A stretch of 64,000 bases of DNA, from the NCBI RefSeq assembly GCF_000830505.1, contig NZ_JXOK01000036.1:1-64000 (forward strand), in the 5' to 3' direction. Made by a program: the position numbers and the translations under genes. The notes under the pieces are model-generated. The model worked only from the letters and a program-made list of their open reading frames with translations, searched no databases and was not told where the DNA came from. The DNA comes from Vibrio mytili. GTDB taxonomy: Bacteria > Pseudomonadota > Gammaproteobacteria > Enterobacterales > Vibrionaceae. Below, piece by piece: positions 16,505 to 26,177 of this stretch; within the stretch, counting starts at the first letter, position 1, and the number at the start of each line of letters is the position of its first letter.

Positions 16505-17652
16505 ATGTCAAAACGTGATTTTTACGAAGTATTAGGCGTAAGCCGTGATGCCTCTGAGCGCGATATCAAAAAAGCGTACAAACGCTTAGCGATGAAATTC
16601 CATCCTGACCGCAATCAGGATGATGATTCTGCTTCAGATAAATTTAAAGAAGTAAAAGAAGCGTACGAAGTTCTGACCGATCCTCAGAAAAAAGCAGCGT
16701 ACGATCAATACGGTCATGCCGCTTTTGAACAAGGTGGCGGCGGCTTCGGCGGTGGCGGCTTTGGTGGCGGCAGTGCTGATTTCGGCGACATTTTTGGTGA
16801 TGTATTTGGTGATATCTTTGGCGGTGGCCGTCGTGGTGGCGGTGGTGGTCACCGAGCTCAGCGTGGTGCCGACTTACGTTACAATATGGATCTGTCGCTA
16901 GAAGAAGCAGTACGTGGCGTAACGAAAGAAATCGAAGTTCCGACCTTAGTTCACTGTGATACATGTGAAGGTAGCGGTGCGAAGAAAGGCTCTTCTGTTG
17001 AGACGTGTGGCACTTGTCACGGCCATGGTCAAGTACAGATGCGTCAAGGTTTCTTTGCTGTTCAGCAAACCTGTCCTACCTGTCATGGTAAAGGTAAGAT
17101 CATTAAAGACCCATGTAATGAATGTCATGGTCAAGGTCGTAAGCAGAAAACCAAAACACTTAACGTTAAGATCCAGCAGGGGTTGATACTGGTGATCGCA
17201 TTCGTTTGTCTGGCGAAGGTGAAGCGGGAGAAATGGGCGCACCAGCGGGTGATCTCTACGTACAAGTACATGTGAGAGACCATCACATCTTTGAACGTGA
17301 TGGCAACAACTTGTACTGTGAAGTGCCGGTTAGCTTTACAATGGCAGCATTAGGTGGTGAAGTTGAAGTCCCTACTCTCGATGGTCGAGTAAGCCTGAAG
17401 GTACCGACAGAAACGCAAACCGGTCGTATGTTCCGTATGCGTGGTAAAGGTGTCAAAGGTGTACGTGGCGGTGGTGTAGGCGATCTTATCGTTAAGCTTG
17501 TGGTAGAAACACCCGTCAATCTAAGCTCACGTCAGAAAGAGCTGCTGAAAGAATTTGAAGAGTCGTGTGGCGGTGAAGCTGCGAAGCATAAGCCGAAATC
17601 GGAAGGTTTCTTCAACGGCGTGAAAAAGTTCTTTGATGATCTGACTAGCTAA
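16505..17652 (+). CDS. dnaJ: Chaperone DnaJ, interrupted by an apparent frameshift
   Basis: Hsp40 co-chaperone of DnaK. The J domain ([23 protein letters not shown] in MKFHPDRNQ), Gly/Phe region and four zinc-finger CxxCxGxG repeats ([32 protein letters not shown]) are intact. After TLNVKI near 17173 the frame is lost and resumes one base off with [16 protein letters not shown] and the substrate-binding domain. ATCCAGCAG should be ATCCCAGCAG; one added C gives a 382-residue DnaJ of usual length. The start is the ATG of MSKRDFYE. Loss of an intact dnaJ would be surprising, so a sequence error is likely. Confidence 0.93.
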
Positions 17653-17689
17653 TACCAGTCGTCATGCTATAAATATTTAAGAAACATTT

Positions 17690-17717
17690 AAGGCCTGCAG
17701 AAATGCAGGCCTTTTTA
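17690..17717 (+). terminator. dnaJ terminator
   Basis: AGGCCTGCA-GAAA-TGCAGGCCT followed by TTTTATT, a GNRA-looped 9-bp stem. Confidence 0.9.
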
Positions 17718-17755
17718 TTACGGATATTTTTAGGTATATCGTGGCGTTAAGTCCT

Positions 17756-18190
17756 TTAATTCCAGCAACTGCTTGGGGCTTCAACATTGGTTGCAGTAAG
17801 TGTGAGGCTGGTTACTCCTGAAGGAAAACAGCTGTCATTATTTTGCCCAAGGTCGGACTTAGCCGTTGCCGTAATTGTGTAGGCGACACTGGCAGAACTG
17901 ACAACCGAAAAGCTAAAACGGTCACTGTCTGAATCACATATGGTGCAGTTACCGCCAGAAACAATCTGACTCCAGTCGTACCCACCATCGTAAGACGTTT
18001 CTAGTTCCAATTGAATACGGCTGATATCGCTCAACGCTACCGTTCGATGTGATTTAAGAACATGGCTGGTATAAGAAGGATAGGCGATAGCTGCAATGAT
18101 CCCAACAATGACCACCGCAATCAGTAATTCGATCAATGTCATCCCTCTTAATCTTCTGTTGTAGTTGTTACAGCGAGAAATTCGAATCAT
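17756..18190 (-). CDS. pilE: PilE-like type IV minor pilin, 144 aa
   Basis: Start MIRISRCNNYNRRLRG followed by MTLIELLIAVVIVGIIAAIA: a class III prepilin leader cut by PilD after Gly, with Glu at mature position 5 and a long hydrophobic helix. Four Cys residues in the C-terminal part (GGNCTICDS and CFPSG, SSCWN) suggest disulfides. It is divergent from the fimT-pilVWX-type genes, together the usual minor-pilin set that primes pilus assembly. A longer frame upstream (18250) lacks a good leader and is rejected. Confidence 0.88.
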   Translation of the reverse strand: MIRISRCNNYNRRLRGMTLIELLIAVVIVGIIAAIAYPSYTSHVLKSHRTVALSDISRIQLELETSYDGGYDWSQIVSGGNCTICDSDSDRFSFSVVSSASVAYTITATAKSDLGQNNDSCFPSGVTSLTLTATNVEAPSSCWN

Positions 18191-18293
18191 TACGAGTAGT
18201 TTCCTTTTTGCTTTTACCCCTATTTTTGGCAGGTGATAGCATCTGTGCAAGATGAATTACGGTCATCAGACTGTTTGCATAGGAATTTGGGAA

Positions 18294-18800
18294 ATGCCTC
18301 GCGGGTTTACGTTATTAGAGCTGCTTATTACGGTATCGGTCATGAGTATTTTATTGGCTATGGCTGCGCCAAGTTTTAGTCATATTTCACAAAAAATACA
18401 AATGCAGCGTCTTGCCACTGAGTTGTTTGGTTTTTTGAATCAAAGTAAGTCAGAAGCGGTGATGCGAAATACCAAGTTGTATGTGCACTTTTCAATGGAT
18501 AAAAATGACGTCATTAGTGATGGAAGTTGGTCTCTTGATTTGACAGACTCATCGACGGTTGGAGGAAATACGATATTGCATTTTTCCGGTACTCCTTACT
18601 CAGAACTATCTATCATCCACAACTACGAATCTAAATATATGAGCTTTGACGAAGTCAGAGGACGTCCTGCCTCCGGGAGTATAGAGTTCTTTGCCTCTAA
18701 TAATCAGAACTCTAAATTGATATTGGCAGTTTCTAATCCTCCTGGGCGTATCAGGGTTTGTAGCGACTCTGGAGCACTATATGATTACCCAGAGTGCTAA
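18294..18800 (+). CDS. fimT: FimT/GspH-type minor pilin, 168 aa
   Basis: MPRG leader then FTLLELLITVSVMSILLAMA with Glu5, the hallmark of type IV prepilins. The C-terminal beta domain ends in the GspH/FimT pattern PPGRIRVCSDSG. The ATG at MPRG gives a normal short leader, so the upstream start is rejected. It is first of four overlapping pilin genes; its end overlaps the next gene by 20 bases. Confidence 0.88.
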   Translation: MPRGFTLLELLITVSVMSILLAMAAPSFSHISQKIQMQRLATELFGFLNQSKSEAVMRNTKLYVHFSMDKNDVISDGSWSLDLTDSSTVGGNTILHFSGTPYSELSIIHNYESKYMSFDEVRGRPASGSIEFFASNNQNSKLILAVSNPPGRIRVCSDSGALYDYPEC

Positions 18801-19383
18801 TTATCGTTATCAACGAGGTAGCTCGTTAATCGAATTTATGATCGCTTCATTAATCGGGTTAATTTTGTTAGGAGTGATTGGCTCTGTCTTTATAAGCTTA
18901 CAAAAAACGGCTAGACAGAAAAACTTGGAGTTACATTTACTTCAGGGACTTAATGTTACGTTGATGGTGATGAAAGATGACATTCAGAGAGCGGGGTACG
19001 ATGGCGGTAATGGTCATTCTCTTAAGCTATCAGGAGCTACAGACACGGTTACTATCAGTGGAGCGGCTATCGGTTTTGTGTATTTCAAAGAAGGTGATGG
19101 TTACCAAAATATTAAGTATCAACAGGATGGTAATAAGCTTGAATTTTGTTCCAATCCTGTTGTTTCCCAAGCTCAAATTAAAACTTTTGGCGGAATTAAT
19201 AGTTGTTCCCCTTTATTTGACGAAAATATTATTCAGGTTACTCAGTTTTCGGTGAGCTCTTCAGCGCTAACGAATGGTTCTAAGTCAACCAGCGTAACGG
19301 ATGTATCGTTGAGATTACAGACCGTTGATGGAGCGCTCAATACAGTTGCAGCGTTTTCGATTAAGCAAAGGAATTGGCAATGA
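18781..19383 (+). CDS. pilW: PilW-family minor pilin, 200 aa
   Basis: Leader MITQSANYRYQRG then SSLIEFMIASLIGLILLGVI, as in PilW proteins (RGxSLIE). The Glu5 is kept. The following QRAGYDGG and FCSNPVV elements are typical of the family. It overlaps fimT by 20 bases and the next gene by ATGA, so translation is coupled. Confidence 0.85.
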   Translation: MITQSANYRYQRGSSLIEFMIASLIGLILLGVIGSVFISLQKTARQKNLELHLLQGLNVTLMVMKDDIQRAGYDGGNGHSLKLSGATDTVTISGAAIGFVYFKEGDGYQNIKYQQDGNKLEFCSNPVVSQAQIKTFGGINSCSPLFDENIIQVTQFSVSSSALTNGSKSTSVTDVSLRLQTVDGALNTVAAFSIKQRNWQ

Positions 19384-20690
19384 AACTTAGGTCGAATCAG
19401 TCTGGTTATGTCGCTTTACTTGTGACGTCCATTCTTTTACTTCTCGCTTTAATTGTTTCCCTTGCTTCATCAAAAGGTGTTTTTTTTCAAATTAAAGTTG
19501 CTCAGAACGAATTAAAAGCTCGCCAAGCACACTGGAAAGCAGAAGGTGGACTGGAGTGTGCTTTCTCTAAAGCGAAGTTGTTGAAACAGATCCCAGCGGA
19601 CGTAGATGAGTGTATAGACGAAATGGATCTTGATGAATTAACTTTTTCTTCAGAAGCATCAAGTTTAGTCACTTCTTTAGTCGGTAATACAGAACTTAAC
19701 AAAACTGTTGAGTTTCCTTCAAGTGGTCCCGGTGCTATCAAGTCTACCTCGGATCTTGTCATAAATGGTGCATACACGAGCTCACCAGATCCAAGTAAAA
19801 GTTTAGGGAATAATTTGTGGGAATGTACGTCGGTTCTTTATTTTAATTACTTCTATGCGACAAGCGTAAACACTCTACACCCACATCAGTTATCTGAAGT
19901 TCCGTATGAAGGTTTCCCTGCAAGTCCCGCTGGACAGGAACAAAAATGTGCGACTACACATCACAGTTGGGCAAGCAGTGTTGCGGACTCGAAAGATGAC
20001 TATCGACAATCTTCGAGTATGGAACCGTTTAAAGACGTGTTTAATATGCCTAGAAGTGAATGGTTTGATGTAATGTCTGATAACTCAATTTTTGGTTATG
20101 TACCTCTATCTCTCAACTCAGTCACTTTGGGGTCAACGAATGATTTACCTCTCCTTACCTTCAATACTAACTGCGCGGAAGATATTGTCAGCAATATTGA
20201 ATCCGGACACGATCTCGTTTGGGTCTATGGCGGATGTGAACTAAATACTGATGACTTTTCAAGCATCGATACCGCTATCGATAACCATTTAAGTGGTGAT
20301 GGCATTATCTTAGTCGTTCAAGATGGTATTTTTTCTACAAAAGGCACTCATAACTTTAAGGGAATGCTCTACCACTTTATTTCTCCACACTATATCGATG
20401 CTGATGGGAATGCTTTAGATTTCACTGGCTGGCCCAGCCTTGAGAATGATTCTGAATTGGATGGGGTGATTGCGGGACTCGCTGGTACTGTTCCAATTAA
20501 CAAGGACAAAGTCGGTTATTTTCAACATGGATCTTTTAACCCTTTAGGTGGTTTTGTAATGGATGCACCTGGCACATTTGCTCTATTCAATTCCGCATTA
20601 TCGTTTCAGTACAATCGAGATGTGATTGATAATCCGATGAAAAAACTCAAAAAAGTTTATTGGAAAAAAGGTTCTTGGAATGATCTCTAA
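19380..20690 (+). CDS. pilX: PilX-like minor pilin with large extra domain, 436 aa
   Basis: MKLRSNQSG leader followed by YVALLVTSILLLLALIVSLA and the RQAHWKAEGGLECAFSKAK segment that marks PilX/GspK-type pilins, which lack Glu5. Position between pilW and pilV supports the call. At 436 residues it is more than twice the length of ordinary PilX; the extra C-terminal 250 residues contain four or more Cys and no motif I know. They may form a tip adhesive or sensing domain. The ATG in AAGGAATTGGCAATG overlaps the pilW stop. Confidence 0.75.
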   Translation: MKLRSNQSGYVALLVTSILLLLALIVSLASSKGVFFQIKVAQNELKARQAHWKAEGGLECAFSKAKLLKQIPADVDECIDEMDLDELTFSSEASSLVTSLVGNTELNKTVEFPSSGPGAIKSTSDLVINGAYTSSPDPSKSLGNNLWECTSVLYFNYFYATSVNTLHPHQLSEVPYEGFPASPAGQEQKCATTHHSWASSVADSKDDYRQSSSMEPFKDVFNMPRSEWFDVMSDNSIFGYVPLSLNSVTLGSTNDLPLLTFNTNCAEDIVSNIESGHDLVWVYGGCELNTDDFSSIDTAIDNHLSGDGIILVVQDGIFSTKGTHNFKGMLYHFISPHYIDADGNALDFTGWPSLENDSELDGVIAGLAGTVPINKDKVGYFQHGSFNPLGGFVMDAPGTFALFNSALSFQYNRDVIDNPMKKLKKVYWKKGSWNDL

Positions 20691-21090
20691 ACAAAATGGC
20701 TTTAGCTTACTCGAAGTCTTGATTGCTTTTCTGCTTCTTGGCGTAGGGGCATTAGGGCTAACAAAACTGAATGTATACTTAGAGCGGGAATCTGAATACG
20801 CGATAAATAGTATTGAAGCTCTGCGTCTCGCTGAGAACAAACTCGAATGGTTCCGAACTCGCGGGGCATCTGCGGCATCGCCCGCTATGCCTGTTGCGGA
20901 CTTCGACTCTATCGCGACCGGATCTTCTGCTGTTGGCGCTTACACGCTTCAGTGGCAGGTTCCCTCGGCAACCGTCTCCGGTTCATTAAAGACGGTTACG
21001 GTCACTGCTAGTTGGGAAGATAGGCTCGGTGAGACGCAATCGATTCAATTAAAAACGATGATCTCACGTTTTAGTGAGTTTGATAATTAA
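20680..21090 (+). CDS. pilV: PilV-family minor pilin, 136 aa
   Basis: Leader MISKQNG then FSLLEVLIAFLLLGVGALGL, with Glu5, and the ALRLAENKLEWFRTRG segment typical of PilV (usually A..RA.. then E..R). It overlaps the upstream gene by 11 bases and closes the cluster. The C-terminal ASWEDRLGETQSIQL strand fits PilV proteins. Confidence 0.85.
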   Translation: MISKQNGFSLLEVLIAFLLLGVGALGLTKLNVYLERESEYAINSIEALRLAENKLEWFRTRGASAASPAMPVADFDSIATGSSAVGAYTLQWQVPSATVSGSLKTVTVTASWEDRLGETQSIQLKTMISRFSEFDN

Positions 21091-21379
21091 TAACCGTTGC
21101 ACTTGCGCATATTTCTAGTGATCGCTTATTGAGACTGGGTTTGTGGCATGATTGAGAATGTATATAGATGGTTTTTGAACTGTTAATACCGTTGATGTAT
21201 TACTGTTTTTATTATGTTTAACTCAAGGTGCTTTTTTGCAAAATATGTCTCCAAATATGAAAATAATTCTAGAACCTTGTGCTTTGGAGTTGGTGGTTCT
21301 CTAGAATAGTTGGTTGAGAGCTGGCCGTGATTATGATTTTAAAAAGGCCATAGCACCAACATCATTTTTTGGAGTTGCC

Positions 21380-22939
21380 ATGAGTAATCAAGCAATCAAT
21401 CAAGCACCATCATCGAAGCCGAGCGGGATGGATCGCTTTTTAAACTTTATCGAGCGTGCGGGTAACAAAATTCCTGATCCAGCGATTCTGTTTTTCTGGG
21501 CATTAGTTATCACTTGGGCTGCGTCCGCACTTTTGTCGAATGTCTCTTTCGACCTCCTAAACCCTCGAACAGGCGAAGCACTTACGATTACTAACCTTTT
21601 GACCGGCGAATCGCTTGCCAGTTTCTTAGCGAACATGGTGACCACGTTCACTGGATTTGCTCCTCTTGGTATCGTATTGGTTGCGATGTTAGGCGTGGGG
21701 GTTGCAGACTCTTCTGGCTTTATTACGACAGGTCTGAAGAAGATGCTGAGCTTTACACCAGCGAAACTTCTTACCCCTATGTTGATTCTGGTAGCTATTG
21801 TCTCGCACACGGCTGCAGATGCGGGTTATGTTTTGGTTATCCCGCTAGGTGGTATTATTTTCCATGCAGCAGGTCGTCATCCTCTAGCGGGTATCGCGGC
21901 GGCATTTGCTGGGGTTTCTGGTGGTTTCTCTGCAAACTTCATCCCTTCTGGTATCGATCCTTTACTTGCAGGTTTCACCCAAACTGCCGCACAAGTATTG
22001 GACCCTGAATATATTGTGAATCCACTAGCTAACATTTTCTTCACGGGTATCTCGTCAGTCATCATTGTCGCGATTGGTTGGTATGTTACCGAGAAAATTA
22101 TCGAACCACGTTTAACGAGAATGCCTGTCGATGAAGATGCAGAAACGGCACCTGATTTGGGCTCGTTTACTGAGATTGAATCAAAGGCATTTCGCTATGC
22201 GGGTTGGGCAATGATGGCAGGGATTGCACTTCTTGTTGTGGCTCTTATTCCTGAGAATTCAGCGCTTCGTTCACCTGAAGGGGAGATCACGGCCTTCTCT
22301 GCACCGATCATGAAGTCTATCGTCCCATTGATCTTTATCTTGTTTATCATCCCTGGCTACGTGTACGGTAAAGTTTCTGGTACGTTTAAAACAAGCAATG
22401 ACGTTATCAAAGCGATGGCGGATACCATGTCTACCATGGGTGCGTATATTGTGATGTCGTTCTTCTGTGCTCAGTTCCTGTCTGCATTTGCTCAATCAAA
22501 CATCGGCACTATGTTGGCGCTATACGGTGCGGAAGGGTTGAAAGCAATGAACTTGCCAGGCGAGGCGACCATCGTTGGTATGATTCTACTGACAGCGGCT
22601 GTGAATCTATTGATTGGTTCAGCATCTGCGAAGTGGGCGTTGATTGGTCCTATTTTGGTTCCAATGTTGATGGCTGTGGGGATTTCCCCTGAGTTGTCTC
22701 AGGCAGCATACCGTGTTGGTGATTCAGTCTCGAACATCATCTCACCTCTAATGGTGTTCTTTCCTCTGGTTGTGGTTTACTGTCAGCGTTACGTGAAATC
22801 GACGGGTATTGGAACCTTAGCGTCTCTAATGATGCCATTTTCGATTGCGATGCTTATCGGCTGGTCAATCTTCCTAGTCGCCTACTGGATGATTGGTATC
22901 CCTCTTGGTATCCAAGCGCCTTACACTTATACGATGTAA
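21380..22939 (+). CDS. abgT: AbgT-family transporter, 519 aa
   Basis: Inner-membrane transporter with about 12 hydrophobic segments. Family blocks are clear: NKIPDPAILFFWALVITWAA, SHTAADAGYVLVIPLGGIIF, GVSGGFSANFIPSGIDPLLAG and GSASAKWALIGPILVPM. AbgT of E. coli imports p-aminobenzoyl-glutamate; MtrF homologues export sulfonamides. The start is the ATG behind GGAGTTGCC. It stands alone with its own terminator. The substrate here is not determined. Confidence 0.93.
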   Translation: MSNQAINQAPSSKPSGMDRFLNFIERAGNKIPDPAILFFWALVITWAASALLSNVSFDLLNPRTGEALTITNLLTGESLASFLANMVTTFTGFAPLGIVLVAMLGVGVADSSGFITTGLKKMLSFTPAKLLTPMLILVAIVSHTAADAGYVLVIPLGGIIFHAAGRHPLAGIAAAFAGVSGGFSANFIPSGIDPLLAGFTQTAAQVLDPEYIVNPLANIFFTGISSVIIVAIGWYVTEKIIEPRLTRMPVDEDAETAPDLGSFTEIESKAFRYAGWAMMAGIALLVVALIPENSALRSPEGEITAFSAPIMKSIVPLIFILFIIPGYVYGKVSGTFKTSNDVIKAMADTMSTMGAYIVMSFFCAQFLSAFAQSNIGTMLALYGAEGLKAMNLPGEATIVGMILLTAAVNLLIGSASAKWALIGPILVPMLMAVGISPELSQAAYRVGDSVSNIISPLMVFFPLVVVYCQRYVKSTGIGTLASLMMPFSIAMLIGWSIFLVAYWMIGIPLGIQAPYTYTM

Positions 22940-22974
22940 CCAGAACGTCCGGATATAACCGTACTTCATATACT

Positions 22975-23012
22975 AAAAAGCACTCGTTGAAAAACGGGTG
23001 CTTTCTTTTTAG
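22975..23012 (+). terminator. abgT terminator
   Basis: AAGCACTCGTT-GAAA-AACGGGTGCTT stem with one G-T pair and a TTTCTTTTT tract. Confidence 0.8.
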
Positions 23013-23218
23013 TAAAAGAAAGGACCTAGGGTAAGTGCTGTAACTTAGGTGATAAACGGTGGATTTAGTGTTTGTGGTTTTGGATTACAGATCGCTTCGC
23101 TTCTAGATTACGGAGGCGTTTACCGAGGGTCCCGTATTCCGTAATCCACTTCCACTTCCTGAATTTGAAGGGTAACATTCACCGCATTAAACGATTTATC
23201 AAGATACTGGAGCCCACT

Positions 23219-23752
23219 TTGTCTGATCTTCAATTCACCGCCCAAGATGAACACTTTATGCGCCGAGCAATGACACTGGCTGAGCAGGCAGAGGCGGAAG
23301 GTGAAGTGCCGGTTGGCGCCGTGCTAGTCAAAGATGGGGAAATCATCGCAGAAGGTTGGAACCGTTCGATATGCGCTCACGATGCAACGGCTCATGCGGA
23401 GATTCAAACATTACGTAAAGCTGGGCAAGTCTTAGAAAACTACCGCTTATTGGACACCACGCTTTATGTGACATTAGAGCCTTGCCCGATGTGCGCAGGT
23501 GCGTTGTTACACAGTCGAGTTAAGCGCGTGGTCTACGGTGCACCCGATCTTAAGGCCGGTGCAGCGGGGACCGTTTTGAATTTGTTTGAAAGCCAAGCTG
23601 CTTACCACTATGCAATCGTAGAACAAGGGCTGCTAGAAGAAGAGTGCCGAGCTCAATTACAAGCGTTCTTTAAACGTCGGCGTAAAGAAATCAAAGCCAG
23701 AAAACAAGCTGAGAAAGCTTTGCAAAACGAGCAAACCCATCGGGACAAATAG
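23219..23752 (+). CDS. tadA: tRNA adenosine(34) deaminase TadA, 177 aa
   Basis: Makes inosine at the wobble base of tRNA-Arg(ACG). The zinc deaminase motif is intact: TAHAEI (His ligand, catalytic Glu) and PCPMCAG (two Cys ligands). No ATG sits at the expected place; a TTG behind CTGGAG gives MSDLQFTAQDEHFM and a normal length, so it is preferred to an ATG 49 codons upstream. The C-terminal Lys-Arg-rich tail (FKRRRKEIKARKQAEK) is usual in Vibrio. Confidence 0.93.
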   Translation: MSDLQFTAQDEHFMRRAMTLAEQAEAEGEVPVGAVLVKDGEIIAEGWNRSICAHDATAHAEIQTLRKAGQVLENYRLLDTTLYVTLEPCPMCAGALLHSRVKRVVYGAPDLKAGAAGTVLNLFESQAAYHYAIVEQGLLEEECRAQLQAFFKRRRKEIKARKQAEKALQNEQTHRDK

Positions 23753-23854
23753 AACCAACACAGCAAGCACCTCAGAGCAGCATACGAGAGCGCTACCTGT
23801 GTTCGATATTTTCGCTGCTTTTTGTCACAAGAGAGGGCCGACTTATTTGTGATC

Positions 23855-23989
23855 TTATTGGTTGACTAAATGAACGAAAATACGCCTACGAGCATTCATT
23901 TTCTTTTTTAAGTTCGCTAATTTGCGTTTTCGGCGTATCGCAGCGACGGTTTTACTTAAACGTTTTGACTGAACTCTACATCTTTTCAT
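23855..23989 (-). CDS. Possible small basic protein, 44 aa
   Basis: A minus-strand frame starting MKRCRVQSKRLSKTVAAI with an AAGG ribosome site 8 bases before the ATG. Nearly half the residues are Lys or Arg, so nucleic-acid or ribosome binding is possible. It lies between converging tadA and mltF. I recognise no family, and a chance frame is quite possible. Confidence 0.3.
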   Translation of the reverse strand: MKRCRVQSKRLSKTVAAIRRKRKLANLKKKMNARRRIFVHLVNQ

Positions 23990-24127
23990 ATTCGAAACCT
24001 TTTTGGTACAAGACGACGAACACTCTCTCTTTAGCACACGCACTGTATCAAGCATACGTGTTTGCATGCATGTTCTTCGTTAATATATTTACTAATGTTC
24101 TGGTCATTAGCAAAGTGAATCGTTGAG

Positions 24128-25720
24128 TTAGTCTATCGCGTCATCGGATGTTTCGTCCTGGTCGTCTGAGTCTTGTTCTGGGATAGATTGACTCGCCGAA
24201 GAGCTGGACCCTGTGATTGTTTCGATGGCCCCAGAGACAAGTTGCTCAGGGGCAAGAGGTGGGATGACTTTCAAGTCATCGGTGTCATCTTCTTCCGCTG
24301 GTTTTTGACTGACGTGACCAATAATGGATTGATAGTAGCGTCTGATGTTTTCCACGTAGTTGCGCGCTTCATCCCCGCGAGCATAGCCATAACGGGTTTG
24401 GCTGTAATAACGCTTTTGACGTAGTAGCGGTAATCTATCTTTCACATCAGCCCAAGCATCAGGGTCACCGCCTTGCGATTTGGTAAGGCGTCTTGCGTCC
24501 ATCATATGGCCATAGCCAATGTTATAAGAAGCAAGGGCAAACCAAATTTTTTCATGTTCATTGATGGAGTCTGGCACCCGACCGACAATACGACGCAAGT
24601 ACTCGACACCACCTCGAACGGATTGCTCTGGATCTAATCGGTTAGTCACGCCAACGCTTTTCGCAGTCGGCAACGTCAGCATCATCATCCCTCGGACACC
24701 TGTTGGAGACTTCGCTTTTGGTTTCCAATGAGATTCTTGATAAGCCAATGCAGCGATGAGGCGCCAGTCAAACTCTTCGCTGTATTTTTGAAACAGAGGA
24801 GACCACCTTGGTAGCTTGTCGTCCAGTGCACGAATAAAAGCACGAGTATCCACATAATCGAACGCTTCGACGTGACCAATATACTTCTCTTCCAGTAACG
24901 CTAAGTCCCCAGACTGTTTGATATTGCCAAAGAACTCGATAAGCATCGCATATAAACTCTCGTCCTCTGAGCGACGAGTAAACCAAGAAACAGGTTGATC
25001 TTCGGTTAGCTCAAACGCCAATGCCAAGTCGGGATAAAGCCGTTGAGCCAGCGACAATTCAACAGAGTCGGTGACCGTAAACCTTAACTCACCAGTAGAA
25101 ACGCGTTTCAATAGGTCGCGAGTATCAGCATTACCTACAATTTCAAATTGCAAATCCGGGTGTTGTTCTTTCAATGCTGTCAACGTAGGGACATATTGGG
25201 ATTGTTCGACGATCTGCAGCGTTTGTGCACCTGCGTTTGTCTCTTCGTCTGCAGCTTCATCTTTAGACGCTTGATATTGGATAAGCTGTTCCAGGCTTCG
25301 AGGCCTACGTTGTCCCTTTTTGTAAACAACTTGCTGGCTAACGTAGTAATAAGCTGGCCCAGGACGAAAGCGCTCGACTGCTTGCGAAGTCTGGTTCAGT
25401 CCGGTGGCGATAATATCGATATCACCTTTATTTAGTGCAGGGAATAGATCGGCTTGACGAAATGCTGGTTTGATCTCGAGTTTAACGCCTAGCTCTTCAG
25501 CGAATTGACGTGCCAACTCATAGTCCAACCCTGCTGGACCATCGGGACCAATGTAGTACGACAGTTGATTATTTAAAGTACCAACTCGAAGCACTCCACG
25601 TTCTTGGATTTGTTCGAATTCACTTTTGGGTGCCGACTCAATTTGGCAGGCAGAAAGGAGTAGCACAGAAGCGAAAAGTAGGGCGCTGCGCTTAAGTCGG
25701 TTGAACTGGCTGATTTGCAT
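24128..25720 (-). CDS. mltF: Membrane-bound lytic murein transglycosylase F, 530 aa
   Basis: Cuts peptidoglycan to anhydromuropeptides at the outer membrane. A signal peptide ends in LLLSAC, a lipobox. Residues 37-270 form a periplasmic-binding-protein type domain (GVLRVGTLNNQLSYY, GPAGLDYELARQFAEELG). The C-terminal SLT domain has the catalytic Glu in ALAYQESHWKPKAKSPTGVRGMMMLT. A 60-residue Ser/Asp/Glu-rich tail is longer than in E. coli MltF. It is divergent from purL. Confidence 0.95.
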   Translation of the reverse strand: MQISQFNRLKRSALLFASVLLLSACQIESAPKSEFEQIQERGVLRVGTLNNQLSYYIGPDGPAGLDYELARQFAEELGVKLEIKPAFRQADLFPALNKGDIDIIATGLNQTSQAVERFRPGPAYYYVSQQVVYKKGQRRPRSLEQLIQYQASKDEAADEETNAGAQTLQIVEQSQYVPTLTALKEQHPDLQFEIVGNADTRDLLKRVSTGELRFTVTDSVELSLAQRLYPDLALAFELTEDQPVSWFTRRSEDESLYAMLIEFFGNIKQSGDLALLEEKYIGHVEAFDYVDTRAFIRALDDKLPRWSPLFQKYSEEFDWRLIAALAYQESHWKPKAKSPTGVRGMMMLTLPTAKSVGVTNRLDPEQSVRGGVEYLRRIVGRVPDSINEHEKIWFALASYNIGYGHMMDARRLTKSQGGDPDAWADVKDRLPLLRQKRYYSQTRYGYARGDEARNYVENIRRYYQSIIGHVSQKPAEEDDTDDLKVIPPLAPEQLVSGAIETITGSSSSASQSIPEQDSDDQDETSDDAID

Positions 25721-25982
25721 TAATAAATACTTCTTTGCATTAGATTGGTACTGCTCGATAAGTTTTCTATTTACCTTTATATCAAAGCGAGGCGATAGGG
25801 CAAAGTGAATCGGGTCGATAGAATGTCACATTGCGGGTTTTATCGACATTTTTGAACATATGTACCAAGGACGGTGAGCCAAACGAAAGCCACATTGCGA
25901 TAGTAAGCCGTTTGTCATCTATCTTACCGAGGTTGGGGTTTAGCGGTTATTTAGGGATAATTCAAATTTGAAGAAAAAAGTG

Positions 25983-26033
25983 ACGCAAACGGTTGCTTTT
26001 GGTGTTACATCACAAAAACAAATACTATATAAT
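25983..26033 (+). promoter_or_regulatory. purL promoter with PurR box
   Basis: ACGCAAACGGTTGCTT (25983-25998) closely matches the PurR operator. TTACAT (26005-26010), 17-base spacer and TATAAT (26028-26033) form the promoter. A 145-base leader follows, without a recognised structure. The rest of the mltF-purL gap shows nothing else. Confidence 0.8.
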
Positions 26034-26177
26034 GCGCTCGCAAAGGAGAGGTGGAATTGGCATAGGTTTGTGAATCTTCGGTAATGCCCTCGAAGAACAT
26101 ACAGTAACCCACTGAATTTATTCCAATATCACCTCAGGTCAATAGACCTCAACCAATTGCATAAGAGACCTAAGCAC

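Noticed and set aside
16644..16964. His/Arg-rich frames antisense to dnaJ
   Set aside because: Composition comes from the Gly-rich repeat codons of DnaJ read backwards.
17173..17652. True pseudogenisation of dnaJ
   Set aside because: Everything after the break is well conserved, and five other genes show the same one-base G/C loss, so a consensus error is more likely.
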